6,468 bases of DNA from Verrucomicrobiota bacterium (GTDB lineage: Bacteria; Verrucomicrobiota; Verrucomicrobiia; Chthoniobacterales; JAFAMB01): contig JAFAXJ010000007.1 of the NCBI GenBank assembly GCA_019241095.1, positions 1 through 6,468 on the forward strand. Reading direction: 5' to 3'. Below are positions 1 to 5,372 of this stretch, piece by piece. A model generated the notes under the pieces. That model did not search any database, was not told the DNA's origin, and saw only the letters and a list, made by a program, of their open reading frames with translations. A program made the translations under genes and the position numbers. Numbering within the stretch: the first letter of the stretch is position 1; each line of letters starts with the position of its first letter.

Positions 1-206
1 TCCTGTGCCTGCTTCAACAGGGCAATATGAGCCGTCGTAGGCGGATTGAACGAACCGGGAAAAACGATCACGCCATCACGCGGCTCCGGCGAACCAGGAA
101 CAACAAAAGCACGCGACTCGGCCTCTGGATGAAGCTGATCGAGTAAAGTCTGGATGCGTTTAAGGCGCTGTAGAGTCCGCGTAGAGATAGATAACGTATC
201 AGCCAT
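1..206 (-). CDS. Nucleotidyltransferase of the NadD/cytidylyltransferase-like superfamily, N-terminal part only
   Basis: The minus strand is open from an ATG at 206-204 to the left edge of the window, giving 68 codons of an incomplete protein. After an N-terminal extension of about 45 residues, the sequence VIVFPGSFNPPTTAHIALL (from about residue 46) matches the first strand and nucleotide-binding loop of HIGH-type nucleotidyltransferases. In that superfamily the loop binds the nucleotide triphosphate phosphates and the histidine is catalytic. Here the histidine motif reads T-T-A-H rather than the H-x-G-H of typical NadD, but spacing and the G-S/T-F-x-P loop fit. Which substrate it adenylylates or cytidylylates cannot be told from this fragment. 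It is transcribed away from the toxin-like operon and is probably an unrelated flanking gene. The start has no strong Shine-Dalgarno; the sequence TAAAAT lies just before the ATG on this strand, so a very short leader is possible. Confidence 0.75.
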   Translation of the reverse strand, partial: MADTLSISTRTLQRLKRIQTLLDQLHPEAESRAFVVPGSPEPRDGVIVFPGSFNPPTTAHIALLKQAQ

Positions 207-454
207 GCTCTATTTTACCACGTTCACATAGGAGCCAGATCACACGGTTGAAGAATTTCATTCAGAAGAGCAACACAAAATTTCTCTCGGAGAGAGCTAC
301 CCTCTCTGTTCACTCGTCCACAACACACCCTGTAACATAATCCTATTGCGTAAACGGCCTTCCTTCATGTGACTATCATACCAATCATACGTTATGTATA
401 ATATACACGATAATATACATTTAGATATCTCTTATTATAAAGAAGGATAGTAGC
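207..454. other. Divergent intergenic region, AT-rich, no gene seen
   Basis: This stretch separates the minus-strand nucleotidyltransferase from the plus-strand operon. I see no convincing small gene: a TTG-started reading of about 30 codons from 248 has no ribosome site. A CT/AG-rich segment at 283-307 can fold two mutually exclusive ways: CTCTC at 284-288 pairs with GAGAG at 290-294 (with almost no loop), or AGAGAG at 291-296 pairs with CTCTCT at 302-307 around a five-base loop. It has no T-tract, so it is not an obvious terminator. The right third (about 380-440) is very AT-rich and holds the likely promoter of the operon, described separately. Confidence 0.6.
395..419 (+). promoter_or_regulatory. 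Candidate promoter -10 box inside a palindrome, with an overlapping direct repeat
   Basis: A consensus TATAAT lies at 397-402, about 53 bases before the first start codon. It sits inside a perfect 13-base inverted repeat, TGTATA-A-TATACA (395-407), and the decamer ATAATATACA occurs twice, at 398-407 and 410-419, with a 12-base period. A good -35 box is not visible at 16-18 bases upstream (TATCAT at 374-379 is the nearest fit). A symmetric element covering the -10 box is what a repressor or activator site would look like, but low-complexity AT sequence gives such symmetry by chance fairly often, so the regulatory role is an inference. Confidence 0.4.
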
Positions 455-748
455 ATGACAAGCTTCTCCGTCTCGACTGCCACTCTCCGCGAACAGGCTC
501 GTACCTTGCGTACCCTGCTTGAGGAACGCAAGGCAGCCCATCAAAGCATGTGGGCACGCCTTTCGAGTGACGCGGATGCCCTCCCTTCCGATTTACGCTC
601 CTCGCACGAGATCGCGAATGCTCCCTGGAAGAGTGCCATTGAAACCCTCTACGAAAATTATGCTCAGATTGCTCTTTGCATGGAAGCCGCGGCAGATGCC
701 TATGAGCATGAAGAGAAAGAGATCCAGATCTCTTTCACCCAATCATGA
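455..748 (+). CDS. WXG100-like small helical protein, probable export partner of the downstream toxin
   Basis: The 97-aa protein has the size and predicted all-alpha, two-helix layout of WXG100 proteins: helix one about residues 8-36, a turn region about 40-57, helix two about 57-92. Conserved-type features are W33 and W58 and a C-terminal Y83-x-x-x-E87, which resembles the YxxxD/E export signal of type VII secretion substrates. A canonical W-x-G in the turn is absent, so family membership is by shape and context rather than by motif. In known systems such proteins are cytoplasmic partners that pair with a larger WXG/LXG toxin and are co-secreted or act as targeting chaperones. The start is supported by AGAAGGA ending seven bases before the ATG. 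The next gene begins 36 bases downstream with its own AAAGGAA, so the two are almost certainly co-transcribed. Confidence 0.6.
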   Translation: MTSFSVSTATLREQARTLRTLLEERKAAHQSMWARLSSDADALPSDLRSSHEIANAPWKSAIETLYENYAQIALCMEAAADAYEHEEKEIQISFTQS

Positions 749-784
749 AGTGGATAGCGAAGAAAGAAACATAAAGGAATACCA

Positions 785-1297
785 ATGTCTCTCTTTGATG
801 ATCTTGCCCATGCCATCGGACACACGGTCGAGAGTCTGGCGATGGATGTGGGAGCAGATGTCTACGAACTCGAAACTGTCATCAATGATCTTGCCGGCAA
901 CGGCATCGACGTTCTCTCCATCGGGGACCGGTTTGGACTCTCGGCTGCCAGCTTTTTGCGTCGTCTCGTCACGCTTCTGCATGGCGATCCACATGCGCAA
1001 TTACTGAACTACATTACCCGCCCATTTCAACCGGTCAACGCCCTGCTCGAGGAACTGACGACCCAATGGGGGGCAGATGGCCCAGTTTCACCAGGAAACG
1101 GCTCAGATGATCAACACGCACATCTCCTCCGTCTATCAGGGCGACGGCACCTTCTCCTACAGCGGTCAGGCCGCCGAGGCGCTCTGGAAGACGCACCTGG
1201 AGTATCTGAGTTCTTTGCAGGAGATGGTCGATCATGCCCAGACCCAGCAGAGCCGTTATGCCACCCTTGGCGGCCATTTTCAAGATTTCTTGAGTGA
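785..1297 (+). pseudogene. 5' part of the frameshifted WXG-type toxin gene
   Basis: This frame starts at an ATG preceded by AAAGGAA at 773-779 with six-base spacing, so it is the true beginning of the toxin gene. Its first 95 codons (to the TGG at 1067-1069) read as a sensible, mostly helical protein ending in LLEELTTQWG. After the six-G run at 1068-1073 the frame turns into a low-quality arginine- and histidine-rich tail to a stop at 1297, while good coding sequence continues in the next frame. Skipping one G gives TTQWGQMAQFHQETAQ, a seamless junction into the frame that ends at 2588, for a 600-aa product. The gene is therefore either genuinely disrupted, a one-base homopolymer error, or expressed by slippage. 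Only codons up to about 1072 should be taken as real protein. The role of this N-terminal part is not known; by position it is the export or targeting region. Confidence 0.7.
1068..1073 (+). other. Six-G homopolymer at the frameshift point of the toxin gene
   Basis: The run lies in CAATGGGGGGCAG. The upstream frame enters it as TGG-GGG-GCA; the downstream frame leaves it as CAG-ATG-GCC. Five G instead of six would join the two frames exactly. This needs a +1 shift (or loss of one base), unlike the usual -1 slippery heptamer of programmed ribosomal frameshifting, and the run is shorter than typical phase-variable G tracts. A sequencing or assembly error or a recent mutation is the simplest reading. 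Confidence 0.65.
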
Positions 1298-2588
1298 AGC
1301 CCCGCGCAAAGTCTACAGCCTCTCAGCTCCGATGGCCGCTTTAGCCGTGCTCACTGTTGAAACCTCTCCGCCTGTACTTGATGAGCCACTTGTGCAGGAG
1401 ACCGAACAAGGTATTGAGGCGCTCTGGGGAGATGAGGAAGCAACGCCGCCCAGCCCAATCTCCGTGGTCATTCTCGTTCTCATCGCGCTTCTCGCCCTCT
1501 TCCTGCTCATTGTGATCATTTTCTACTGGATAAAAAGCGCGGTTGACGACCACAATCATCAGCAGAAAAATACAACCGTACCACCGGTGAAGCACAAGGC
1601 GGTACCTACCGTTACGTCTGGTTCTGGTCATAACCAGCCAGTGAATCTTACTGATGCACAGAAACGTCTGCTCAACGATGTGAAATCGCGCCTGGGATCG
1701 GGTACCTACGACGATAAGGAGATCGAGGCTCTCATCCTTGCTGGCTATCTTGATCCCAACGCCATTGCCGCCATTATCAAAGATGGAAGATTCGCCACCT
1801 TCAACGATGCCAACATCGCTAGCATGATGAACGCCTTGACGGATGCGCAACAACTGAAGTTTGTGAACATCGTCGACCAATATCAAAAGGCACACCCTAG
1901 TTTAACCTCGCATCAGGTGTATAATTATCTGCGGTATACGAAGATGAAAGCGCAGTTAGCAAATTTAGCTGATAATATCACTGGCAACGATCCTACCGAT
2001 CCTGTATCTCAGGCTATTGTTGGATTGTTTCCATCAAGGGCTGCAGATTTAAAGAAACGCCTGGATCAAAAGGTTGGAACGAGCATCGGGGGAGTTACTG
2101 ATCCTTTTACAGTAAGGGATGACCAATTAAATGGATGGTATGCTAATTTGACGGGAGTATGGGGTGAGTGGGCAACAGTCAAACAATATTATCAACAAGG
2201 TAAGCTGCTTGATTACTCAATTTCATTTCCAAATCCGAGAGATGGAGAAGTTGATATAAAAATCAAAGAAGATAATGGTACCGGAACCATCGTGACAAAA
2301 TGGGTAGAAGTCAAGAATGTGCAAAGTCCGAAAAATGCATGGAGTAAAGCATTAGACCAAGCTGAAAGATACATTACTATGGACCATGCCTCGTCTGTTA
2401 TTATTGAGTTACCACAACAAGGCATACACGGAAATCCTGGTCCGACTAGACAGCAATTGAATAACTTATTGATCTTGGAGAGACGATATCCCGGTGTAAC
2501 ATTTGAAGTGCGTATGGGATCATCTGATCCACGATTACAGATACCATTTGATCCTCCTGTCAGTAACTGGGGGAAATATCTGCCATGA
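1077..2588 (+). CDS. Polymorphic toxin-like protein: WXG-like helices, transmembrane helix, PD-(D/E)XK nuclease domain (3' part of the frameshifted gene)
   Basis: As written this is a 503-aa ORF whose ATG is probably an internal codon of the gene starting at 785 (add 97 for numbering in the restored protein). Residues 1-75 form a WXG-like helical region with the core YSGQAAEALW at about 28-37, matching the WSGxAA-type turn of these toxins. A single transmembrane helix spans about 128-152, followed by a basic/polar linker and a helical region (about 190-350) that I do not recognise. Residues 360-445 carry the restriction-endonuclease-like pattern: GE at 363-364, GEVDIK with D393, a strand ending WVEVKN with E411-x-K413, and QAERY at 429-433, so all expected metal-binding and lysine positions are present. 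Known proteins of this fold cut DNA or RNA; the substrate here cannot be told. Sequence after about 1905 is clearly more AT-rich than the 5' half, as expected when toxin ends are exchanged by recombination. Confidence 0.65.
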   Translation: MAQFHQETAQMINTHISSVYQGDGTFSYSGQAAEALWKTHLEYLSSLQEMVDHAQTQQSRYATLGGHFQDFLSEAPRKVYSLSAPMAALAVLTVETSPPVLDEPLVQETEQGIEALWGDEEATPPSPISVVILVLIALLALFLLIVIIFYWIKSAVDDHNHQQKNTTVPPVKHKAVPTVTSGSGHNQPVNLTDAQKRLLNDVKSRLGSGTYDDKEIEALILAGYLDPNAIAAIIKDGRFATFNDANIASMMNALTDAQQLKFVNIVDQYQKAHPSLTSHQVYNYLRYTKMKAQLANLADNITGNDPTDPVSQAIVGLFPSRAADLKKRLDQKVGTSIGGVTDPFTVRDDQLNGWYANLTGVWGEWATVKQYYQQGKLLDYSISFPNPRDGEVDIKIKEDNGTGTIVTKWVEVKNVQSPKNAWSKALDQAERYITMDHASSVIIELPQQGIHGNPGPTRQQLNNLLILERRYPGVTFEVRMGSSDPRLQIPFDPPVSNWGKYLP

Positions 2589-2746
2589 TTAGTATTCTAA
2601 CATCGTTGATAAAGTGCAAACAGAGCAGAAGGATTAAATTGACTTTTGAGTTATTCTCATCTAGTGATACTTGTAGAATTTGGAGATTCTTGGTGAGAAG
2701 CGATATTGAAAGATTATCTCTTGTCTTTATTAAGGATCTAGTTTAG
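2585..2746 (+). CDS. Possible 53-aa small protein overlapping the toxin stop codon
   Basis: An ATG at 2585-2587 overlaps the toxin's TGA (2586-2588) as ATGA, and the frame stays open for 53 codons to a TAG at 2746. That fills nearly all of the gap before the next gene, whose ribosome site begins at 2756. GGGGGA at 2569-2574 lies ten bases upstream and could act as a weak ribosome site; an internal TTG at 2639 has a better AGAAGGA five bases before it. The product begins MISILTSLIKCKQSRR and ends FIKDLV, is basic, and contains a central SDTCRIWRFLV stretch. I recognise no family. The stop-start overlap is the arrangement often seen between a toxin and its cognate immunity gene, but a 53-codon open frame in AT-rich DNA can arise by chance or be a decayed gene. 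Confidence 0.35.
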   Translation: MISILTSLIKCKQSRRIKLTFELFSSSDTCRIWRFLVRSDIERLSLVFIKDLV

Positions 2747-2771
2747 ACATACAACAAAAGGAGCGGATCCT

Positions 2772-3425
2772 ATGAGCGATCTTGTCGGAGGTTATATTCT
2801 TTTCCCTCCTACCTTGAGTCGGACCGATTTAATTACAGGAACTTTGCAAGCAATGGAGTTAGTTCCTGATGAGTTCGAGGTAAGACTTCCTGAAGAAGAC
2901 GGACTTCCCAGACTCCCAGAAGATGGTTTTCCTTTCCGAACCGAACAACCTCCCGAATACGCGTTAACGCTTCTTGCTCAGGAAGAAAGTGGTGTAATTA
3001 AGGGAAAAGGCTCCAAAAGCTCGGAGACCTTTTGGTTTGAACCTAAAATTGCATCCTATCCTGTGGTCAACATCTGGGTTGTAGACACAGCAATGTACTA
3101 CAATGAATGGCCGAAGGATATCGAACATTTTGTTGAGCGATGGCTTCGACTTTGTGAACAAGGGCAGGCTGTGTTTGGTTACTTTAGCCAGTTTGAACAT
3201 ATGTTTGACAGAGAGTACCTGGAGGATCAAATTTTCCCTGCTTTGCAACATGAAGACCTGCCTCAACTTCTGGTAGCAGAGGTTAATTGGCTGATCTATC
3301 TGGGACCTGAACTGGCAGAGCGTTGGCGACAGGAGCAACCCCCTTTTCCGTCTCCTCCGCTCATCTCACAGGATTTACCATCAGGCGCTCACTTTTTTCG
3401 GACTAAGACCTCAGTCTTTGACTAG
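2772..3425 (+). CDS. Candidate immunity protein, paralog family copy 1 (217 aa)
   Basis: This soluble, mixed alpha/beta, acidic protein has no signal peptide or membrane segment. The start is fixed by AAAAGGAG at 2756-2763, eight bases before the ATG. Landmarks shared with the copies at 3448 and 6053 are GGYI-x-FP (6-12), an ALxLLAQEESG helix (about 64-74), FWFEP (87-91), W-x-R-LCEQG (124-131), WLIYLG (173-178), RWR (184-186) and LPSGAxFxR (202-210). I cannot name the family from memory. Being the first full-size gene behind a nuclease toxin and repeated along the operon, it is most simply read as an immunity protein that would bind and block a toxin domain in the cytoplasm. That function is inferred from context. 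Its closest relative here is the gene at 6053 (about 70% identical over the visible part by hand alignment), not the adjacent gene at 3448. Confidence 0.7.
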   Translation: MSDLVGGYILFPPTLSRTDLITGTLQAMELVPDEFEVRLPEEDGLPRLPEDGFPFRTEQPPEYALTLLAQEESGVIKGKGSKSSETFWFEPKIASYPVVNIWVVDTAMYYNEWPKDIEHFVERWLRLCEQGQAVFGYFSQFEHMFDREYLEDQIFPALQHEDLPQLLVAEVNWLIYLGPELAERWRQEQPPFPSPPLISQDLPSGAHFFRTKTSVFD

Positions 3426-3447
3426 ACTCTCTTAATAAGGAAAAACG

Positions 3448-4092
3448 ATGGCAGAGTACTTTGGGGGATACATTTTTTTCCCCACCATTCCTGATCGCAA
3501 TACCTTGATACAACTCGTCCTGGATATCATCGAAGCGTCGCCAACCGACACACAGGCGATAGAAGAGATCTGGCTCTATGATGGTGAAGATACTACTCCT
3601 ACTGATCTACCAGCAGAGCAAGCACTCATTGAGCTTGCCAAAACAGAGGAAGGGGCTATGTATGTGCATACAAAAACACTGGAGGACGTAGCCTTCTGGT
3701 TCGAGCCTCCTGTTAAAGGTCATCAAACCATTACTGTTTGGGGATATAGTATGGGATTAACAAAGCGCAAAGACCGTGAAAATCTGGGAAATGTCAATGC
3801 ATTTATTGACTCCTGGTTAGCATTATGTGAAAAAGGGAGAGCTGATTTTGGCTTTTTCGGGAAGTATCTGCAAACCATCGAGAAAACATACCGAGATCAA
3901 GTCCTTCCAGCCCTTTTAAACAATGATGTTGAAGCTCTCATGAGTGACATCGCCATCTACTGGCTTGTCTATTTAGGATCAGAGCAGGCCAGACGCTGGC
4001 GTCTACTCCACAAAGAGCTTCCGGCTTTTGATCGACAAACACTTCCCTCAGGAGCATTGTTTGTCCGAATGAGTAAGTACTTATACGATTAA
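3448..4092 (+). CDS. Candidate immunity protein, divergent paralog copy 2 (214 aa)
   Basis: The gene starts 22 bases after the previous stop, with AAGGA at 3437-3441 and six-base spacing. The protein is the same length as the 2772 product and aligns end to end: GGYIFFP (6-12), AEQALIELAKTEEGA (56-70), FWFEPP (83-88), W-L-A-LCEKG (123-130), FGFFGKY (134-140), WLVYLG (172-177), RRWR (182-185), LPSGA-x-F-x-R (199-207) and a final YD. Between these blocks it is much less similar than copies 1 and 3 are to each other, and it lacks their MSDLV start. The paralogs have evidently diverged, as expected if each protects against a different toxin variant. The function as an immunity protein is inferred from position and repetition, not from a recognised family. 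Confidence 0.7.
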   Translation: MAEYFGGYIFFPTIPDRNTLIQLVLDIIEASPTDTQAIEEIWLYDGEDTTPTDLPAEQALIELAKTEEGAMYVHTKTLEDVAFWFEPPVKGHQTITVWGYSMGLTKRKDRENLGNVNAFIDSWLALCEKGRADFGFFGKYLQTIEKTYRDQVLPALLNNDVEALMSDIAIYWLVYLGSEQARRWRLLHKELPAFDRQTLPSGALFVRMSKYLYD

Positions 4093-4135
4093 ATCAGGCA
4101 ACTTCACTCTCATACCTCAAAGTAGAGAAAAACAT

Positions 4136-4195
4136 ATGAGTGATCTTGTCGGAATTTATCTTCTTTTTCCACCGGCCTTGAGTCGGACCAAATGA
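4136..4195 (+). pseudogene. 5' remnant of a further immunity-paralog copy (19 codons)
   Basis: The ATG at 4136 opens MSDLVGIYLLFPPALSRTK and then stops at TGA 4193-4195. Its first 18 residues match the start of copy 1, MSDLVGGYILFPPTLSRT, and the DNA matches 2772-2825 at about 46 of 54 bases. Homology ends abruptly after CGGACC at 4189, where copy 1 continues with its full coding sequence. This is a truncated paralog whose remainder has been deleted or replaced. Its stop overlaps the ATG at 4192 of the next gene as ATGA, so if it is still translated it could act as a leader peptide that couples translation of the following gene. The upstream ribosome site is weak (GTAGAG about eight bases away). 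Confidence 0.7.
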
Positions 4196-4758
4196 GAGAG
4201 ATCACGATGCTGCAACAACTGGTATTAGAAACGGAAGGGTTTCGCTTTGCGTTCCATGTTGATTATGGACGAACAGATCAGCAATATCTGGGGATGACGG
4301 TAACCTTCCAGCTTCTTTCACCTCTCCCAGAGATGACTCTCTCTTCAGAAAGAACCAGCATAGCTGTTGCTGATCTTCATCATCTGCTAGAATATTTTGA
4401 GCAGCATATGACAAGGCTCAAAGAAAAGAATGGAGACGCAGAAGCAGATGTGTTTCTCAATTGGGAATTGGGTTTCCAGCTTCAGGCTCTTGCAGGCAAT
4501 GTGGAACCGCCGATGGACGAAATGTTTAGTATACGTTGCCTGCTAAATGTCGGAAAAGGGAAAAATGGTCATCGGGTCTATGTCGGTGGTGAAAGTGATG
4601 TGACATTTGAGCAGGCGAGAGCTTTTATGCGCGACATTCAGTCATTTATCGATGAATTACCCAATCTTCATTTCGAAGTCGTTTTCGAGGAACCCGATCC
4701 AGAGGAATTGAGACGTATCGCCGATGCAAGTGGTTATGAGCAGCAAGATGCAGAGTAA
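4192..4758 (+). CDS. Uncharacterised protein, 188 aa, possible immunity gene
   Basis: I do not recognise this family. The product is soluble and acidic, without signal peptide or membrane helix. It looks like two beta-rich halves: strands at about 8-45 (LVLETEGFRFAFHVDY onward), a helix at about 58-79, then FLNWELGFQLQALAGNV (88-104), a strand pair around 111-134 with a glycine-rich GKGKNGHRVYVGG turn, a helix at 138-155 and a strongly acidic end (FEEPDPEELRR). Two starts are possible. The ATG at 4192 overlaps the stop of the paralog remnant but has no ribosome site of its own; the ATG at 4207 begins MLQQLVLETEG and has a weak GAGAGAG upstream. The second would be the ancestral start if the remnant was joined on by deletion. 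The location inside the candidate immunity array suggests, but does not prove, a protective role. Confidence 0.6.
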   Translation: MREITMLQQLVLETEGFRFAFHVDYGRTDQQYLGMTVTFQLLSPLPEMTLSSERTSIAVADLHHLLEYFEQHMTRLKEKNGDAEADVFLNWELGFQLQALAGNVEPPMDEMFSIRCLLNVGKGKNGHRVYVGGESDVTFEQARAFMRDIQSFIDELPNLHFEVVFEEPDPEELRRIADASGYEQQDAE

Positions 4759-5356
4759 GAAAATCTTGAAGGAAAATCTATGGGACCATTTTGTACAAGG
4801 GGTATTGACTGTAGAAGATGAAGAGCACATTCTCTACCCATATATTCGCCTGGCAAATGGGAAAACAATTCACATTTTATACGCTGGTATGAGGTCGGAT
4901 GAAGAACAGGAAGAGGACCCGCTCAGCCGGCTCTTAGAGGTGAACAAATGGTATGAACTGCTCATCATCGTGCAGATCGGACTGGGAAGCGAGAAAAAAG
5001 TAACCTATTCACCCGCTCTCCCTCCTGGAACTCCCTTTAAACTGGCCACGACCGAAATTCAGGTGTTCTCCGAGGTAAGGAAACTGAATGTTGTTTTGCA
5101 AGGAATTATTCTTGATCTCGCCTGGAATGCAGCCAGCCAATCCTACCTGGCTGTCGCAGGGTCGCGTGTCTACACACATCGTTTTGTCCTGCTCGAGACG
5201 CCTATCGGTAAAATGGTCTTGAGCTATCAAGCGTTGCAGGAGCGATTGGGAGATCAAGCAGAACACCTCACCGTAGGTGGCTATCTCCAATGGGAGTGGT
5301 CTCGTCTCGATCTGCTCGCCATTGTTGCGAAACGTGATCCGATGTCAGGAGAGTGA
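4748..5356 (+). CDS. Uncharacterised beta-rich protein, about 202 aa
   Basis: The frame is open from an ATG at 4724, with further in-frame ATGs at 4736 and 4748. All overlap the end of the previous gene (stop 4758), and none has a good ribosome site. I chose 4748 because it gives the smallest overlap and begins MQSKKILKENLWDHF; translational coupling to the upstream gene is likely. The protein is soluble and appears mostly beta: strands around 30-47, 68-80, 100-125 (IQVFSEVRKLNVVLQGIIL) and 132-160, ending in a distinctive VGGYLQWEWSRLDLLAIV block at 176-193. The strand pattern would suit a small barrel fold, but I cannot assign a family. It lies between two other accessory genes of the operon and could be a further immunity or accessory protein. 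Function is unknown. Confidence 0.6.
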   Translation: MQSKKILKENLWDHFVQGVLTVEDEEHILYPYIRLANGKTIHILYAGMRSDEEQEEDPLSRLLEVNKWYELLIIVQIGLGSEKKVTYSPALPPGTPFKLATTEIQVFSEVRKLNVVLQGIILDLAWNAASQSYLAVAGSRVYTHRFVLLETPIGKMVLSYQALQERLGDQAEHLTVGGYLQWEWSRLDLLAIVAKRDPMSGE

Positions 5357-5372
5357 TTCTAGGTATGTTAAG

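Noticed and set aside
283..307. CT/AG-rich inverted repeats as a transcription terminator
   Set aside because: The stems are short and there is no T-tract after them on either strand. The region lies between divergent genes, where no terminator is needed.
519..1007. Plus-strand ORF of 162 codons spanning the WXG-like gene and the toxin start
   Set aside because: It is out of frame with two genes that each have good ribosome sites and sensible proteins. Its product is rich in R, M, P and S with no recognisable pattern, as expected of a shadow frame.
1068..1079. Programmed frameshift signal or independent internal start at ATG 1077
   Set aside because: The required shift is +1, not the usual -1 on a slippery heptamer, and no stimulatory stem-loop or stop codon at the shift point is evident. 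GGGGGG is only a poor ribosome site, and translation of the upstream frame runs on to 1297, so coupling is not expected. It is not excluded, but is less likely than mutation or sequence error.
1341..1895. Minus-strand ORF of 184 codons inside the toxin gene
   Set aside because: It is antisense to the transmembrane and linker coding region, which is well supported. No ribosome site or recognisable domain is seen; the open frame follows from the codon bias of the plus strand.
2639..2679. Internal promoter TTGACT with TAGTGA or TAGAAT before immunity copy 1
   Set aside because: The TTGACT box has no acceptable -10 at 16-18 bases (TAGTGA is poor), and TAGAAT is 29 bases away. It is too weak to list as a feature.
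2964..3338. Minus-strand ORF of 124 codons inside immunity copy 1
   Set aside because: It lies wholly inside a gene confirmed by two paralogs in the plus frame, and the antisense product has no pattern of its own.
5277..5372. Longer N-terminus for the pentapeptide-repeat protein
   Set aside because: It would overlap the previous gene by 80 bases and adds a serine- and cysteine-containing stretch unlike the usual helical cap. The MTRPIPPELL start at 5373 fits family architecture.
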